Shown here: one piece after another, positions 1-5,646 of the stretch
Position numbering within the stretch: position 1 is the stretch's first letter
Layout: each line of letters starts with the position of its first letter
From: Candidatus Gastranaerophilales bacterium
GTDB lineage: Bacteria; Cyanobacteriota; Vampirovibrionia; Gastranaerophilales; CAJFVJ01
Direction of reading: 5' to 3'
Length of the DNA stretch: 9,179 bases
NCBI GenBank assembly: GCA_028694275.1
Contig: JAQUTS010000064.1
Coordinates: 1 to 9,179 of the forward strand
Notes under the pieces: model-generated
What the model saw: only the letters and a program-made list of their open reading frames with translations
Databases searched by the model: none
Told to the model about the DNA's origin: nothing
Program-made: the position numbers and the translations under genes

Positions 1-2
1 GC

Positions 3-419
3 CGTAAGCCTTCTGAAGAAGAATTGGCAAAAGCTATGGGCATTACAATCAACAAGCTTCGCGAAATTATAAAAGTAGCTCAAGAACCTCTATCATTGGA
101 AACTCCAATCGGTAAAGAAGAAGATTCAAGACTTGGTGATTTCATCGAGGACAGAGAAGCTGATGCTCCTGTGAAAACAGTTGCACACGAGCTTTTGAGA
201 GAAGACTTGGCAGAAGTGTTGAGCTCACTTTCTCCTCGTGAAAGAGATGTATTGAGACTTCGTTTCGGTATGGATGATGGTCGTCAAAGAACATTGGAAG
301 AAGTTGGACAACTTTTCGGTGTTACAAGAGAACGTATCAGACAAATCGAAGCAAAAGCTCTTCGCAAGCTTCGTCACCCAAACAGAAGCAGAAGACTTAA
401 AGAATATGTAGAAGTTTAG
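3..419 (+). CDS. rpoD: RNA polymerase primary sigma factor RpoD (sigma-70), C-terminal part
   Basis: The start lies beyond the left edge; the reading frame is open from base 3 and gives about 138 residues before TAG. The visible part is the end of sigma region 3 (RKPSEEELAKAMGIT), then region 3.2 (QEPLSLETPIGKEEDS followed by LGDFIED), and a complete region 4. Region 4.1 has LSPRERDVLRLRFG. Region 4.2, the helix-turn-helix that reads the -35 element, has TLEEVGQLFGVTRERIRQIEAKALRKLRHP. This near-perfect match to primary sigma factors, rather than flagellar or stress sigma factors, makes it the essential housekeeping sigma subunit of RNA polymerase. An internal TTG at 24 should not be taken as the start, because the conserved sequence continues upstream of it. 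A strong terminator follows 22 nt after the stop, so it ends its transcription unit. No truncation or frameshift is visible apart from the window edge. Confidence 0.97.
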   Translation, partial: RKPSEEELAKAMGITINKLREIIKVAQEPLSLETPIGKEEDSRLGDFIEDREADAPVKTVAHELLREDLAEVLSSLSPRERDVLRLRFGMDDGRQRTLEEVGQLFGVTRERIRQIEAKALRKLRHPNRSRRLKEYVEV

Positions 420-440
420 TCTTTTCATAAAAATAGATTA

Positions 441-474
441 AAAAATACCGACTTATCTAAGTCGGTATTTTTTT
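441..474 (+). terminator. Rho-independent terminator after rpoD
   Basis: A 14-bp perfect stem pairs 441-454 with 459-472 around the tetraloop ATCT; its core is TACCGACTT/AAGTCGGTA. The downstream arm runs into a T tract (468-474). An A-rich 5' flank would give a T tract on the other strand too, so it could work in both directions. It separates rpoD from the flagellin gene. Confidence 0.93.
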
Positions 475-581
475 GTTTACATCTTAGGTTGTAGTCTAAA
501 GTTGTTTGTTTGCGCGTGTTTCTCTTTATTTATAATACTTTTGGGGATTTTTCTAGTTAAAAAGTTTTAAATTTTTTCATT

Positions 582-605
582 TTTTTACAACTTTAGTTGT
601 AAAAA
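582..605. repeat. 24-nt palindrome (possible operator or hairpin)
   Basis: A T-run plus ACAACT (587-592) is followed, after two bases (TT), by AGTTGT (595-600) plus an A-run. This gives an inverted repeat of 11 bp per arm around a 2-nt centre. Such a tight centre is more typical of a dimeric protein binding site than of an RNA hairpin. The ten bases ACAACTTTAG (587-596) recur inverted as CTAAAGTTGT at 496-505, a possible additional half-site. It lies about 115 bp before the flagellin start, so a role in flagellin regulation is possible but unproven. Confidence 0.55.
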
Positions 606-640
606 TTCGAACCCAGGTTGGATATACAAAGTGAAAAAAG

Positions 641-649
641 TGGTATATT
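641..649 (+). promoter_or_regulatory. Candidate extended -10 promoter for flagellin
   Basis: TGG followed by TATATT fits an extended -10 element (TGn-TATAAT) of the housekeeping sigma factor. The best upstream -35 candidate, TTGGAT at 618-623, is 20 nt away, which is too far for a strong promoter. A competing TATAAT at 531-536 has a weak TTTGCG 16 nt upstream. Transcription from 641-649 would give a 5' untranslated region of roughly 60 nt. The call is tentative. Confidence 0.3.
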
Positions 650-719
650 ATATTCGAAGGATATAGTGTAAAAAATTTAATAGTGTATCGTTCAAATTTA
701 CAGTCAAAAGGAGTAAAGT

Positions 720-1586
720 ATGCTGTCAGCATATAACAATGGATTTGTAATTAATACAAACATGGCTTCGCTTATTGTGCAGAATAACCTGGCAAAAGCG
801 ACCAATGATATGACGTTTTATATGGAACGTCTGGCGACAGGTTTGAGAATTAACCGAGCGAGCGATGACCCGTCGGGGATGGCTTTATCGTCTGCTATGC
901 AGGCTCAAATAAGCTCGACCAAAGTTGCTCAAAACAATTCGCAAACAGGTGTGAGTCTTTTGCAGACGGCAGAAGGTGATTTGAAAACAATTCAAAAGAA
1001 CCTATCTACTATGAAAGACTTGATTACCCAGTCAAAAACAGGTACCACCTCTGCTGCAGAAAGGTCGGCATTGAATGCTACTTATCAGCAGTTATTGAGT
1101 GAGATTGACCGTGTTGCTACCAGCTCGAATTACTCGGGAATCAAACTTCTTGATGGGTCTAATTCTGCTGCCAATTCAATAGTTTTGCAAATAGATATAA
1201 AAAACACAGCCGATAACAAGCTTGATATTTCATCCGCTTTGGCTGCTGCAACAAATGCAGGGCTTGGCGGTATCGGTTCAACTGCAATTGATACAGTGGC
1301 AGGAGCAACAGCTGCAGAAGCAATGATGGAAGCAGCATATAACCAGGTTACAACTCAAATATCGAAAGTGGGTGGCTTTGTATCAAGGCTTTCTGCAAAC
1401 GTGACGCGTCTGAAAACAAGAAATGAAAACATGCAATCAGCAAGTTCACTGCTAACGGATGCAGATACTGCAGCGGATACAGCTGCTTATACCAAGGCGC
1501 AGATTTTGCAGCAGACGGCAACGTCTCTTTTGCAACAGGCGAACCAAACATCAGCTTTGATTTTGACGCTGATAGGTGCTTTATAA
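720..1586 (+). CDS. Flagellin, short form
   Basis: Flagellin is the secreted subunit that polymerises into the flagellar filament. The 288-residue product has both conserved ends. The N-terminal D0/D1 part (about 10-145) contains VINTNMASL, QNNL, ERLATGLRINRASDDPSGMA and LLQTAEGDLKTIQKNLSTMKDLITQS. The C-terminal D1/D0 part (about 205-288) contains DADTAADTAAYTKAQILQQTATSLLQQANQ. The hypervariable centre (about 147-205) is only about 60 residues, rich in Ala, Thr and Ser, so no large surface D2/D3 domain is present; the length is at the small end for the family. The tail LTLIGAL replaces the usual LSLL ending. ATG 720 follows AAGGAG at 6 nt. It puts nine residues before VINTN, a few more than usual, but no better start is seen. 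The gene stands alone: no other flagellar gene is visible, and it has its own terminator. At the usual TLR5 contact stretch the residues are S96-T-M-K-D-L-I-T-Q104, unlike the QRVRELAVQ of enterobacterial flagellin. Confidence 0.93.
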   Translation: MLSAYNNGFVINTNMASLIVQNNLAKATNDMTFYMERLATGLRINRASDDPSGMALSSAMQAQISSTKVAQNNSQTGVSLLQTAEGDLKTIQKNLSTMKDLITQSKTGTTSAAERSALNATYQQLLSEIDRVATSSNYSGIKLLDGSNSAANSIVLQIDIKNTADNKLDISSALAAATNAGLGGIGSTAIDTVAGATAAEAMMEAAYNQVTTQISKVGGFVSRLSANVTRLKTRNENMQSASSLLTDADTAADTAAYTKAQILQQTATSLLQQANQTSALILTLIGAL

Positions 1587-1610
1587 GAGTAATTAGTTTT
1601 TAGTTAAGTA

Positions 1611-1647
1611 AAAAAACCGGCCTCAAAAGGGTCGGTTTTTTGTATTT
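1611..1647 (+). terminator. Terminator after flagellin, probably bidirectional
   Basis: The stem pairs 1611-1622 (A6 then CCGGCC) with 1630-1641 (GGTCGG then T6) around a 7-nt loop; one pair is G-T. It is followed by more T-rich sequence. Because the 5' flank is an A tract, the same hairpin would terminate minus-strand transcription arriving from prs, which converges on this site. Confidence 0.88.
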
Positions 1648-1650
1648 TTT

Positions 1651-1834
1651 ATTTCTCACAGGGACGTGCTGGGCTCGCTTTCGCTCACACGGCGCACTTG
1701 TCAGATTTCGCTGTCTTGAAATACAGGCGGTTCGAAATTTTTCATTTCACTTCAAGTTGCTTTGCAACTTTTCGTTCCACCAAATTTCTCACAGGGACGA
1801 GTTTCGCTTTCGCTCACTCTTGCCTGATTTCGCT
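1651..1834. repeat. Structured intergenic element with two diverged direct-repeat copies
   Basis: Copy 1 is 1651-1712 and copy 2 is 1784-1834. They share ATTTCTCACAGGGACG (1651-1666 and 1784-1799, 16/16), TCGCTTTCGCTCAC (1675-1688 and 1804-1817, 14/14) and a third block ending GATTTCGCT (1695-1712 and 1817-1834, 15/18). Spacers between the blocks differ in length and sequence. Next to the conserved blocks, GTGC 1666-1669 can pair with GCAC 1694-1697 in copy 1, while GAGT 1799-1802 can pair with ACTC 1816-1819 in copy 2, a hint of covariation. Between the copies lie two hairpins: GAAAT/ATTTC (1734-1748) and AAGTTGC-TTT-GCAACTT (1754-1770). The element fills the gap between the flagellin terminator and prs, and its last block includes the prs stop codon. 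It has the look of a dispersed, structured intergenic repeat, but only this locus is visible. I see no transposase or protein frame in it. Confidence 0.7.
1754..1770. repeat. Perfect 7-bp hairpin inside the intergenic element
   Basis: AAGTTGC (1754-1760) and GCAACTT (1764-1770) form a perfect stem with a TTT loop. No T tract follows on either strand, so it is not a standard terminator. It sits between the two direct-repeat copies and is probably part of the same element. Confidence 0.7.
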
Positions 1835-2843
1835 ATGAGTTGTATCCTTTTTCGAATCCGAATAATGAGCTTACTGATTCATCATCATGAATTCTTGATA
1901 TTGCTTCGCCCAAAAGAGTTGCGATACTAAGCTGTGTGATTTTTGACGGTAGAATATTCGGATCAAGCGGAATTGTATTAGTAACAATGACCTCATCAAC
2001 AGGTGAGTCTTCCAGTCTTTGAAGCGCAGGGCCGCTGAATATTGGGTGCGTTGCGCAAACATATATTTCTGTGGCACCTTCTTTTTTAAGAAGTTCAGCA
2101 CCTGCAACGATTGTGCCGGCTGTATCTATCAAGTCATCAAACATAATAGCGATTTTGCCTTTAACATCCCCGATAAGATTGTCAACTTTTGCCTGATTGT
2201 GCTCTTCACGTCTTTTATCAATGATTGCAAGAGAACATTTCATTTGTTTTGCAAAATGCCTTGTTCTGTTTGTTCCGCCTGCATCAGGGCTGACTGCTAC
2301 AAGGTTTTTAGGGTCAAATTTTTTGTTTTTCAAATAGTTTATCAAAACAGGTGTTGAGTAGATGTGATCCACCAAAATATTAAAGAAGCCTTGAATTTGT
2401 CCCGTGTGAAGATCCATTGCTAAAACTCTGTCAGCACCTGCTGTTGTGATTAAGTCTGCAACAAGCTTTGCGCTGATAGCTTCACGGCCTGAGGCTTTTC
2501 TGTCTTGTCTTGCGTAGCCGTAATACGGAATTACCGCTGTGATGGTTTTTGCACTGGCACGTTTGAAGGCATCTATTATAATCAAAAGTTCCATCAAGTT
2601 TTCATTTACAGGGTTGCAAAGAGATTGAACGATAAAAACATCATCGCCTCTGATACTGTCTTGGATTTTTACAAAAATTTCACCGTCTGAGAAATTTTTG
2701 ACAACCATCGGTCCTATTGTTGTTCCAAGGTAATCAGCTATCTCATTTGCCAATCCTGCATTGGCTCGTCCTGTGAAAATTTTTATTGAGTGAGTGTGTT
2801 TTATATTTTCTGAAAATTCCATCAAAGTAAGCTCCTGTGTCAC
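1833..2843 (-). CDS. prs: Ribose-phosphate pyrophosphokinase (PRPP synthetase), class I
   Basis: This cytosolic enzyme makes PRPP from ribose 5-phosphate and ATP for purine, pyrimidine, NAD, His and Trp synthesis. Of 336 residues, the core starts at SIKIFTGRAN (about 19-28). Visible motifs are the ATP-contact stretch VIPYYGYARQDRK (104-116), the metal-binding MDLH (143-146) with TGQIQGFF, SPDAGG (185-190), and the ribose-phosphate loop FDDLIDTAGT (235-244). The resemblance to cyanobacterial Prs, as I recall it, is strong. The family usually ends at SVSSLF or SVSSMF; here SVSSLF (323-328) is followed by GFEKGYNS, encoded next to the intergenic repeat, whose last block covers the stop codon. 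Start: GTG 2843 overlaps the glmU stop (GTGA) and has AGGAG 7 nt upstream. ATG 2822 is also possible, with AGGAG 9 nt upstream, and would remove seven residues. It is the last gene of the purD-like/glmU/prs operon. Confidence 0.96.
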   Translation of the reverse strand: MTQELTLMEFSENIKHTHSIKIFTGRANAGLANEIADYLGTTIGPMVVKNFSDGEIFVKIQDSIRGDDVFIVQSLCNPVNENLMELLIIIDAFKRASAKTITAVIPYYGYARQDRKASGREAISAKLVADLITTAGADRVLAMDLHTGQIQGFFNILVDHIYSTPVLINYLKNKKFDPKNLVAVSPDAGGTNRTRHFAKQMKCSLAIIDKRREEHNQAKVDNLIGDVKGKIAIMFDDLIDTAGTIVAGAELLKKEGATEIYVCATHPIFSGPALQRLEDSPVDEVIVTNTIPLDPNILPSKITQLSIATLLGEAISRIHDDESVSSLFGFEKGYNS

Positions 2844-2855
2844 TTTTGGTCTCCT
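2820..2855 (-). promoter_or_regulatory. Two tandem ribosome binding sites deciding the prs start
   Basis: On the minus strand, AGGAG at 2851-2855 lies 7 nt before GTG 2843, and a second AGGAG at 2832-2836 lies 9 nt before ATG 2822. The first fits translational coupling with glmU, since GTGA holds both start and stop. The second would start nearer the usual N-terminus of the family. Both may be used; the sequence alone does not decide. Confidence 0.5.
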
Positions 2856-4255
2856 TTAAGTTGTAAAAGTTTTTTTTGTACCCATCCTATGAAATTTTGC
2901 TGTTTGGCTCTTGTAATCGCCAAAGAATCTGCAGGTACGTCTTTTGTTATTACAGACCCTGCTGCTATATTGGAGTTTTGTTCAATTGTTACAGGGGCGA
3001 CCAAAACACTGTTGGACCCTGTTTTTACTCCGTCTTTCAGGATGGTTTTGCTTTTGGTTTTTGTCAAAGCATTATAATTAGCGGTGATTGTGCCGGCTCC
3101 TATATTTACATTGGTTCCGAGTTCTGAATCTCCAATGTAGCTAAGGTGCGCCACATTGGTGTTTGATGCTATTTGTGATTTTTTTATTTCGACAAAATTC
3201 CCTATGCGAACTTTCTCAGAGATTTCTACACCGTCTCTGATGTGAGCAAAAGGCCCTATGGTTGTGTCATTGCCGATTGTGGCGTTAGAAAGTTTTGATT
3301 GGGTGATTTTGACATTATCGCCTGTTGTAACATTTCCTTCGATGAAAGTATTCGGACCGATGATGTTATTTTTACCGATGATGTTATTTCCTTCGATACA
3401 AACACCTGGGTAGATGATTGTGTCGGGTCCGATTTTGGTTTCAGGTGAAATAAAAATTGTTTCGGGTGAATAAATACTCACGCCTGATTCTAAAAGCGAA
3501 TGAAGAGTTCTTTCATTCAAAAGTTTTGTTGCTTGCATAAGATGTTCTTTTGAATTTATGCCAAAACTTTGGTTGTTGTCTTTCAAAATATATGCATTTG
3601 TATTCAAGCCCTCTGATACTGCCCATTTGATGATATCTGTAAGGTAGTACTCGTTTTGGCTGTTGTTTGATTTTAGTGTGCCGAATGCAGGGAGGATTTT
3701 TTGCCAGTTTAGGCAATATACGCCTGTATTTACTTCTTTGATTTGTTTTTGTTCACCCGTAGCGTCTTTTTCTTCAACAATAGAGTCAAGTTTCCCATCT
3801 TTTTTGATGATGCGTCCGTAGTTTGTCGGATCTTCAAAAATAGCTGATAAGACCGTCAAATCAGAGTTTGATTCTGAATGAAATTTGCATAATTCATCCA
3901 AAACCTCTGTTGTCAAAAGAGGTGTATCGCCGCATAAAATCAAAATATTTCCGTCAAAATTCTGCAGTTTGGGTATTGCCATAGAAACGGCATGTCCTGT
4001 TCCCAGTTGGGGTGATTGTATTGTCGTACTGACGGTGCTTTGGCAATATTTTTGGCTGATTACATCATCTACCAGTTCATTTTTGTGACCTGTTATAACA
4101 ACGGCACCTTCTATACCCTCAACGCAAAGAGTCTGATCGATTACTCTTTCCAACAAAGTCAATCCTTGTATTTTGTGCAGAACTTTCGGAAGTTCAGATT
4201 TCATCCTTGTGCCTTTGCCTGCTGCCAAAATAATTGCTTTTGTCTTTGTTGTCAT
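2840..4255 (-). CDS. glmU: Bifunctional GlmU: GlcN-1-P acetyltransferase / GlcNAc-1-P uridylyltransferase
   Basis: It makes UDP-GlcNAc, the precursor of peptidoglycan and lipopolysaccharide, in two cytosolic steps. The N-terminal uridylyltransferase (about 5-240) shows LAAGKGTRMKSELPKVLH (10-27), QLGTGHAV (83-90), the metal-binding Asp in LCGDTPLL (D110), NYGRII (145-150), EVNTGVY (174-180) and NEYYLTDII (201-209). The C-terminal left-handed beta-helix (about 260-440) consists of hexapeptide repeats. It carries the acetyltransferase residues R340 in FAHIRDG, K358 in FVEIKKS, the catalytic His in NVAHLSYIGD (H370) and NIGAGTITANYN (384-395). Its 471 residues are slightly more than the about 456 of the E. 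coli enzyme. All expected key residues that I can check are present. The ATG overlaps the stop of the upstream purD-like gene (ATGA). Its own Shine-Dalgarno is weak (GGA 8 nt upstream), so translation probably depends on coupling. glmU followed by prs is also the order in Bacillus. Confidence 0.97.
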   Translation of the reverse strand: MTTKTKAIILAAGKGTRMKSELPKVLHKIQGLTLLERVIDQTLCVEGIEGAVVITGHKNELVDDVISQKYCQSTVSTTIQSPQLGTGHAVSMAIPKLQNFDGNILILCGDTPLLTTEVLDELCKFHSESNSDLTVLSAIFEDPTNYGRIIKKDGKLDSIVEEKDATGEQKQIKEVNTGVYCLNWQKILPAFGTLKSNNSQNEYYLTDIIKWAVSEGLNTNAYILKDNNQSFGINSKEHLMQATKLLNERTLHSLLESGVSIYSPETIFISPETKIGPDTIIYPGVCIEGNNIIGKNNIIGPNTFIEGNVTTGDNVKITQSKLSNATIGNDTTIGPFAHIRDGVEISEKVRIGNFVEIKKSQIASNTNVAHLSYIGDSELGTNVNIGAGTITANYNALTKTKSKTILKDGVKTGSNSVLVAPVTIEQNSNIAAGSVITKDVPADSLAITRAKQQNFIGWVQKKLLQLKGDQK

Positions 4256-5520
4256 CTCATTAATCCAATCAGATTTGTTTCGCCTATATCTTTTCTGTAT
4301 TTTTTGCCTTCAAATTGGATGCAATCACAAGCTGAATAAAGCTTTTGCACCGCTAAAGACAGAGTCAGCCCTGTTGCGCTCAAAGAAAGCACCTGACCTC
4401 CGTCCACGATTTTTTCAAAATATTTATTTTTTTTGACTTTGTTATAAAAAATAAGCAAATTTTCATCAAGTTCTTCATCAATTTCTATAACATTACCTTT
4501 TTCAAATTCTGCAGGATAAGGGGCTTGCATTATCATAACGCTTGCACAAGCTGCTTCTTCAAATTCGATATGCTGATAGTCATCCCCAAGAGCTCCTATT
4601 GCACAAGAATAATAAACTCTTGCCAAATCTTCTTTTATCAAAGGCATAACGGTTTGAGTTTCGATATTTCCTATTTCTGAATCGAGCTCTGTAACCAGTA
4701 TTTCGCCGTTTTTCAAAAGATTCATACGGAATGTAAGCACCCCGACATAAGGCATTTTATCGGTGGAAAGTCCGTCAATTGTCGGAAATACAATCGTATT
4801 AGCAATGATAGATTCCATTTCTGAATCAACAGGTGCCATCGCATACGCACCGATGCCGTTGGTATATGTGCCGCCATTGCCTTCGAGCATTTTTTTGTAT
4901 AGTACGCAAGATGGTAAAGGCACTGCATTGTATCCATCAGTCAAAACGGGAAGTGTGATTTCTTTGCCGTCTTTAAATTCTTCAATGATTACTTTTTTGT
5001 TCAAATTTGCAAAAATACGCTCGATATAACTTTTGGCTTGCGTAAAAGTTTCTGCTTTGAATGTGTTTATGTCAGGAGTTGAAGTATCAAGCTTTAATAA
5101 AAGCGGATATTTTGCACTTCTTGCATAGTCTACGGCTTGGCTTTCTTTTTCAAATACACCGAACTTTGGCGTTGGGATTTTGTATTTGTGAAAGAATTTT
5201 TTTGAAAAACTTCTGTTCATAATAGGGCGCATAGCGTTTTTGGTTGGCCCAAAAATCACAAGGCCTTCTTTTTGGAAAGCATCGACAATACCTGCATCAA
5301 GAGCCACTTTTGAGGAGGCAATGGTGAGAGTGATTTGATTTTCTTTGGCAAAAGAAAGGAGTTTTTGGATTTCATAGGGGCGAATATCAATATTGGTAGC
5401 AAGTTCTTCTGTCCCTATATTGCCGGGCGCGCAAAAAACTTCTTCTACTGATTCTCCTTGAAACAGCTTCCAAATGATTGCATGTTCTTTTGCAGATGAT
5501 CCGACTACTAAAATTCTCAT
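4252..5520 (-). CDS. PurD-like protein (phosphoribosylamine-glycine ligase family), divergent active site
   Basis: The fold is that of GAR synthetase (PurD), the ATP-grasp ligase for the second step of purine synthesis. Over 422 residues, the family's usual length, one sees GSSAKEHA (7-14; usual GSGGREHA), CAPGNIGT (30-37), AGIVDAF (76-82), FGPTKNA (90-96), VIIEEFKDGKE (177-187), NGIGAYAMAP (221-230), IETQTVMP (286-293) and the C-terminal YRKDIG (408-413). Several functional motifs are changed. The P-loop-like KADGLAAGKGV is replaced by KLDTSTPDINTF (143-154), GPE before PLVAGIVDAF by SSK (69-71), HKR..DGD.GPNTGGMGAY by a diverged stretch at 205-226, and EFN.RFGDPETQ by ELDSEIGNIETQ (278-289). 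The frame is intact and heads a tight operon, so it is not an obvious pseudogene. Its divergent position next to purH supports a purine link. It may be a diverged working PurD or a paralogue with another role; I therefore withhold the symbol. ATG 5520 has GGGAG 5 nt upstream. Confidence 0.85.
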   Translation of the reverse strand: MRILVVGSSAKEHAIIWKLFQGESVEEVFCAPGNIGTEELATNIDIRPYEIQKLLSFAKENQITLTIASSKVALDAGIVDAFQKEGLVIFGPTKNAMRPIMNRSFSKKFFHKYKIPTPKFGVFEKESQAVDYARSAKYPLLLKLDTSTPDINTFKAETFTQAKSYIERIFANLNKKVIIEEFKDGKEITLPVLTDGYNAVPLPSCVLYKKMLEGNGGTYTNGIGAYAMAPVDSEMESIIANTIVFPTIDGLSTDKMPYVGVLTFRMNLLKNGEILVTELDSEIGNIETQTVMPLIKEDLARVYYSCAIGALGDDYQHIEFEEAACASVMIMQAPYPAEFEKGNVIEIDEELDENLLIFYNKVKKNKYFEKIVDGGQVLSLSATGLTLSLAVQKLYSACDCIQFEGKKYRKDIGETNLIGLMR

Positions 5521-5646
5521 TGTTGCTCCCTTACGCTAATAATTTTACTATAAACACTTTAAAAAAGCGCATATTTGCATTATAAATAAGTAATAAAATT
5601 TAAGAGTATTTTTGTTACTCATTTTTGATTTTTTGAAGGGGAATTT
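5521..5646. promoter_or_regulatory. Divergent promoter region between the purD-like operon and purH
   Basis: The 126 AT-rich bases must hold promoters for both directions. Plus-strand candidate: TTTAAA (5558-5563), 17 nt, TATAAA (5581-5586); an alternative -10 is TATTTT at 5607-5612, overlapping the palindrome. Minus-strand -10 candidates lie at 5542-5553, for example TAAAAT and TATAGT. None is a strong consensus. Shared space suggests coordinated control of the two purine units. Confidence 0.5.
5599..5625 (+). promoter_or_regulatory. Palindromic element shared with the kinase promoter, copy 1
   Basis: TTTAAGAGTAT (5599-5609) and TACTCATTTT (5616-5625) are separated by 6 nt and contain the inverted repeat GAGTA/TACTC. 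The same 11-mer and 10-mer, separated by 8 nt, lie at 7836-7864 before the kinase gene. The element ends 21 nt before the purH ATG. It may be an operator overlapping -10 and start point, or a leader hairpin. Which regulator binds is unknown. Confidence 0.6.

Larger units (their letters stand above)
475..719 (+). other. Non-coding leader region upstream of flagellin
   Basis: About 245 AT-rich bases between the rpoD terminator and the flagellin start contain no convincing reading frame. They hold a TATAAT hexamer at 531-536, an AT-rich palindrome at 582-605, and a TGG-TATATT extended -10-like sequence at 641-649. A good ribosome binding site, AAGGAG (708-713), lies 6 nt before the flagellin ATG. 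I could not find a convincing flagellar sigma-28 promoter (TAAA-N15-GCCGATAA type) or a sigma-54 GG/GC promoter. Confidence 0.6.

Noticed and set aside
225..428. Minus-strand frame within the rpoD end
   Set aside because: It is the shadow of a perfectly conserved sigma region 4 and has no ribosome binding site.
604..620. T-loop-like bases (GGTTCGAA on the minus strand), suggesting a tRNA or attachment-site fragment
   Set aside because: The flanking bases do not pair into a T-arm, and there is no acceptor stem, anticodon arm or CCA end nearby.
651..664. Sigma-28-like -10 (AAGGATAT) for flagellin
   Set aside because: Only the GATAT part fits the GCCGATAA/T consensus, and there is no TAAA at 14-16 nt upstream.
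1651..1834. Possible CRISPR or insertion sequence
   Set aside because: There are only two diverged units with uneven internal spacers, no transposase frame, no terminal inverted repeats and no target-site duplication that I can see.
1640..1930. 96-codon plus-strand frame covering the intergenic repeat and the end of prs
   Set aside because: It starts in the flagellin terminator region without a ribosome binding site, its protein has no recognisable pattern, and it runs antisense into prs.
4016..4436. Overlapping plus-strand frames antisense to glmU and the purD-like gene
   Set aside because: They lie opposite conserved coding sequence, lack ribosome binding sites, and show no family-like motifs.
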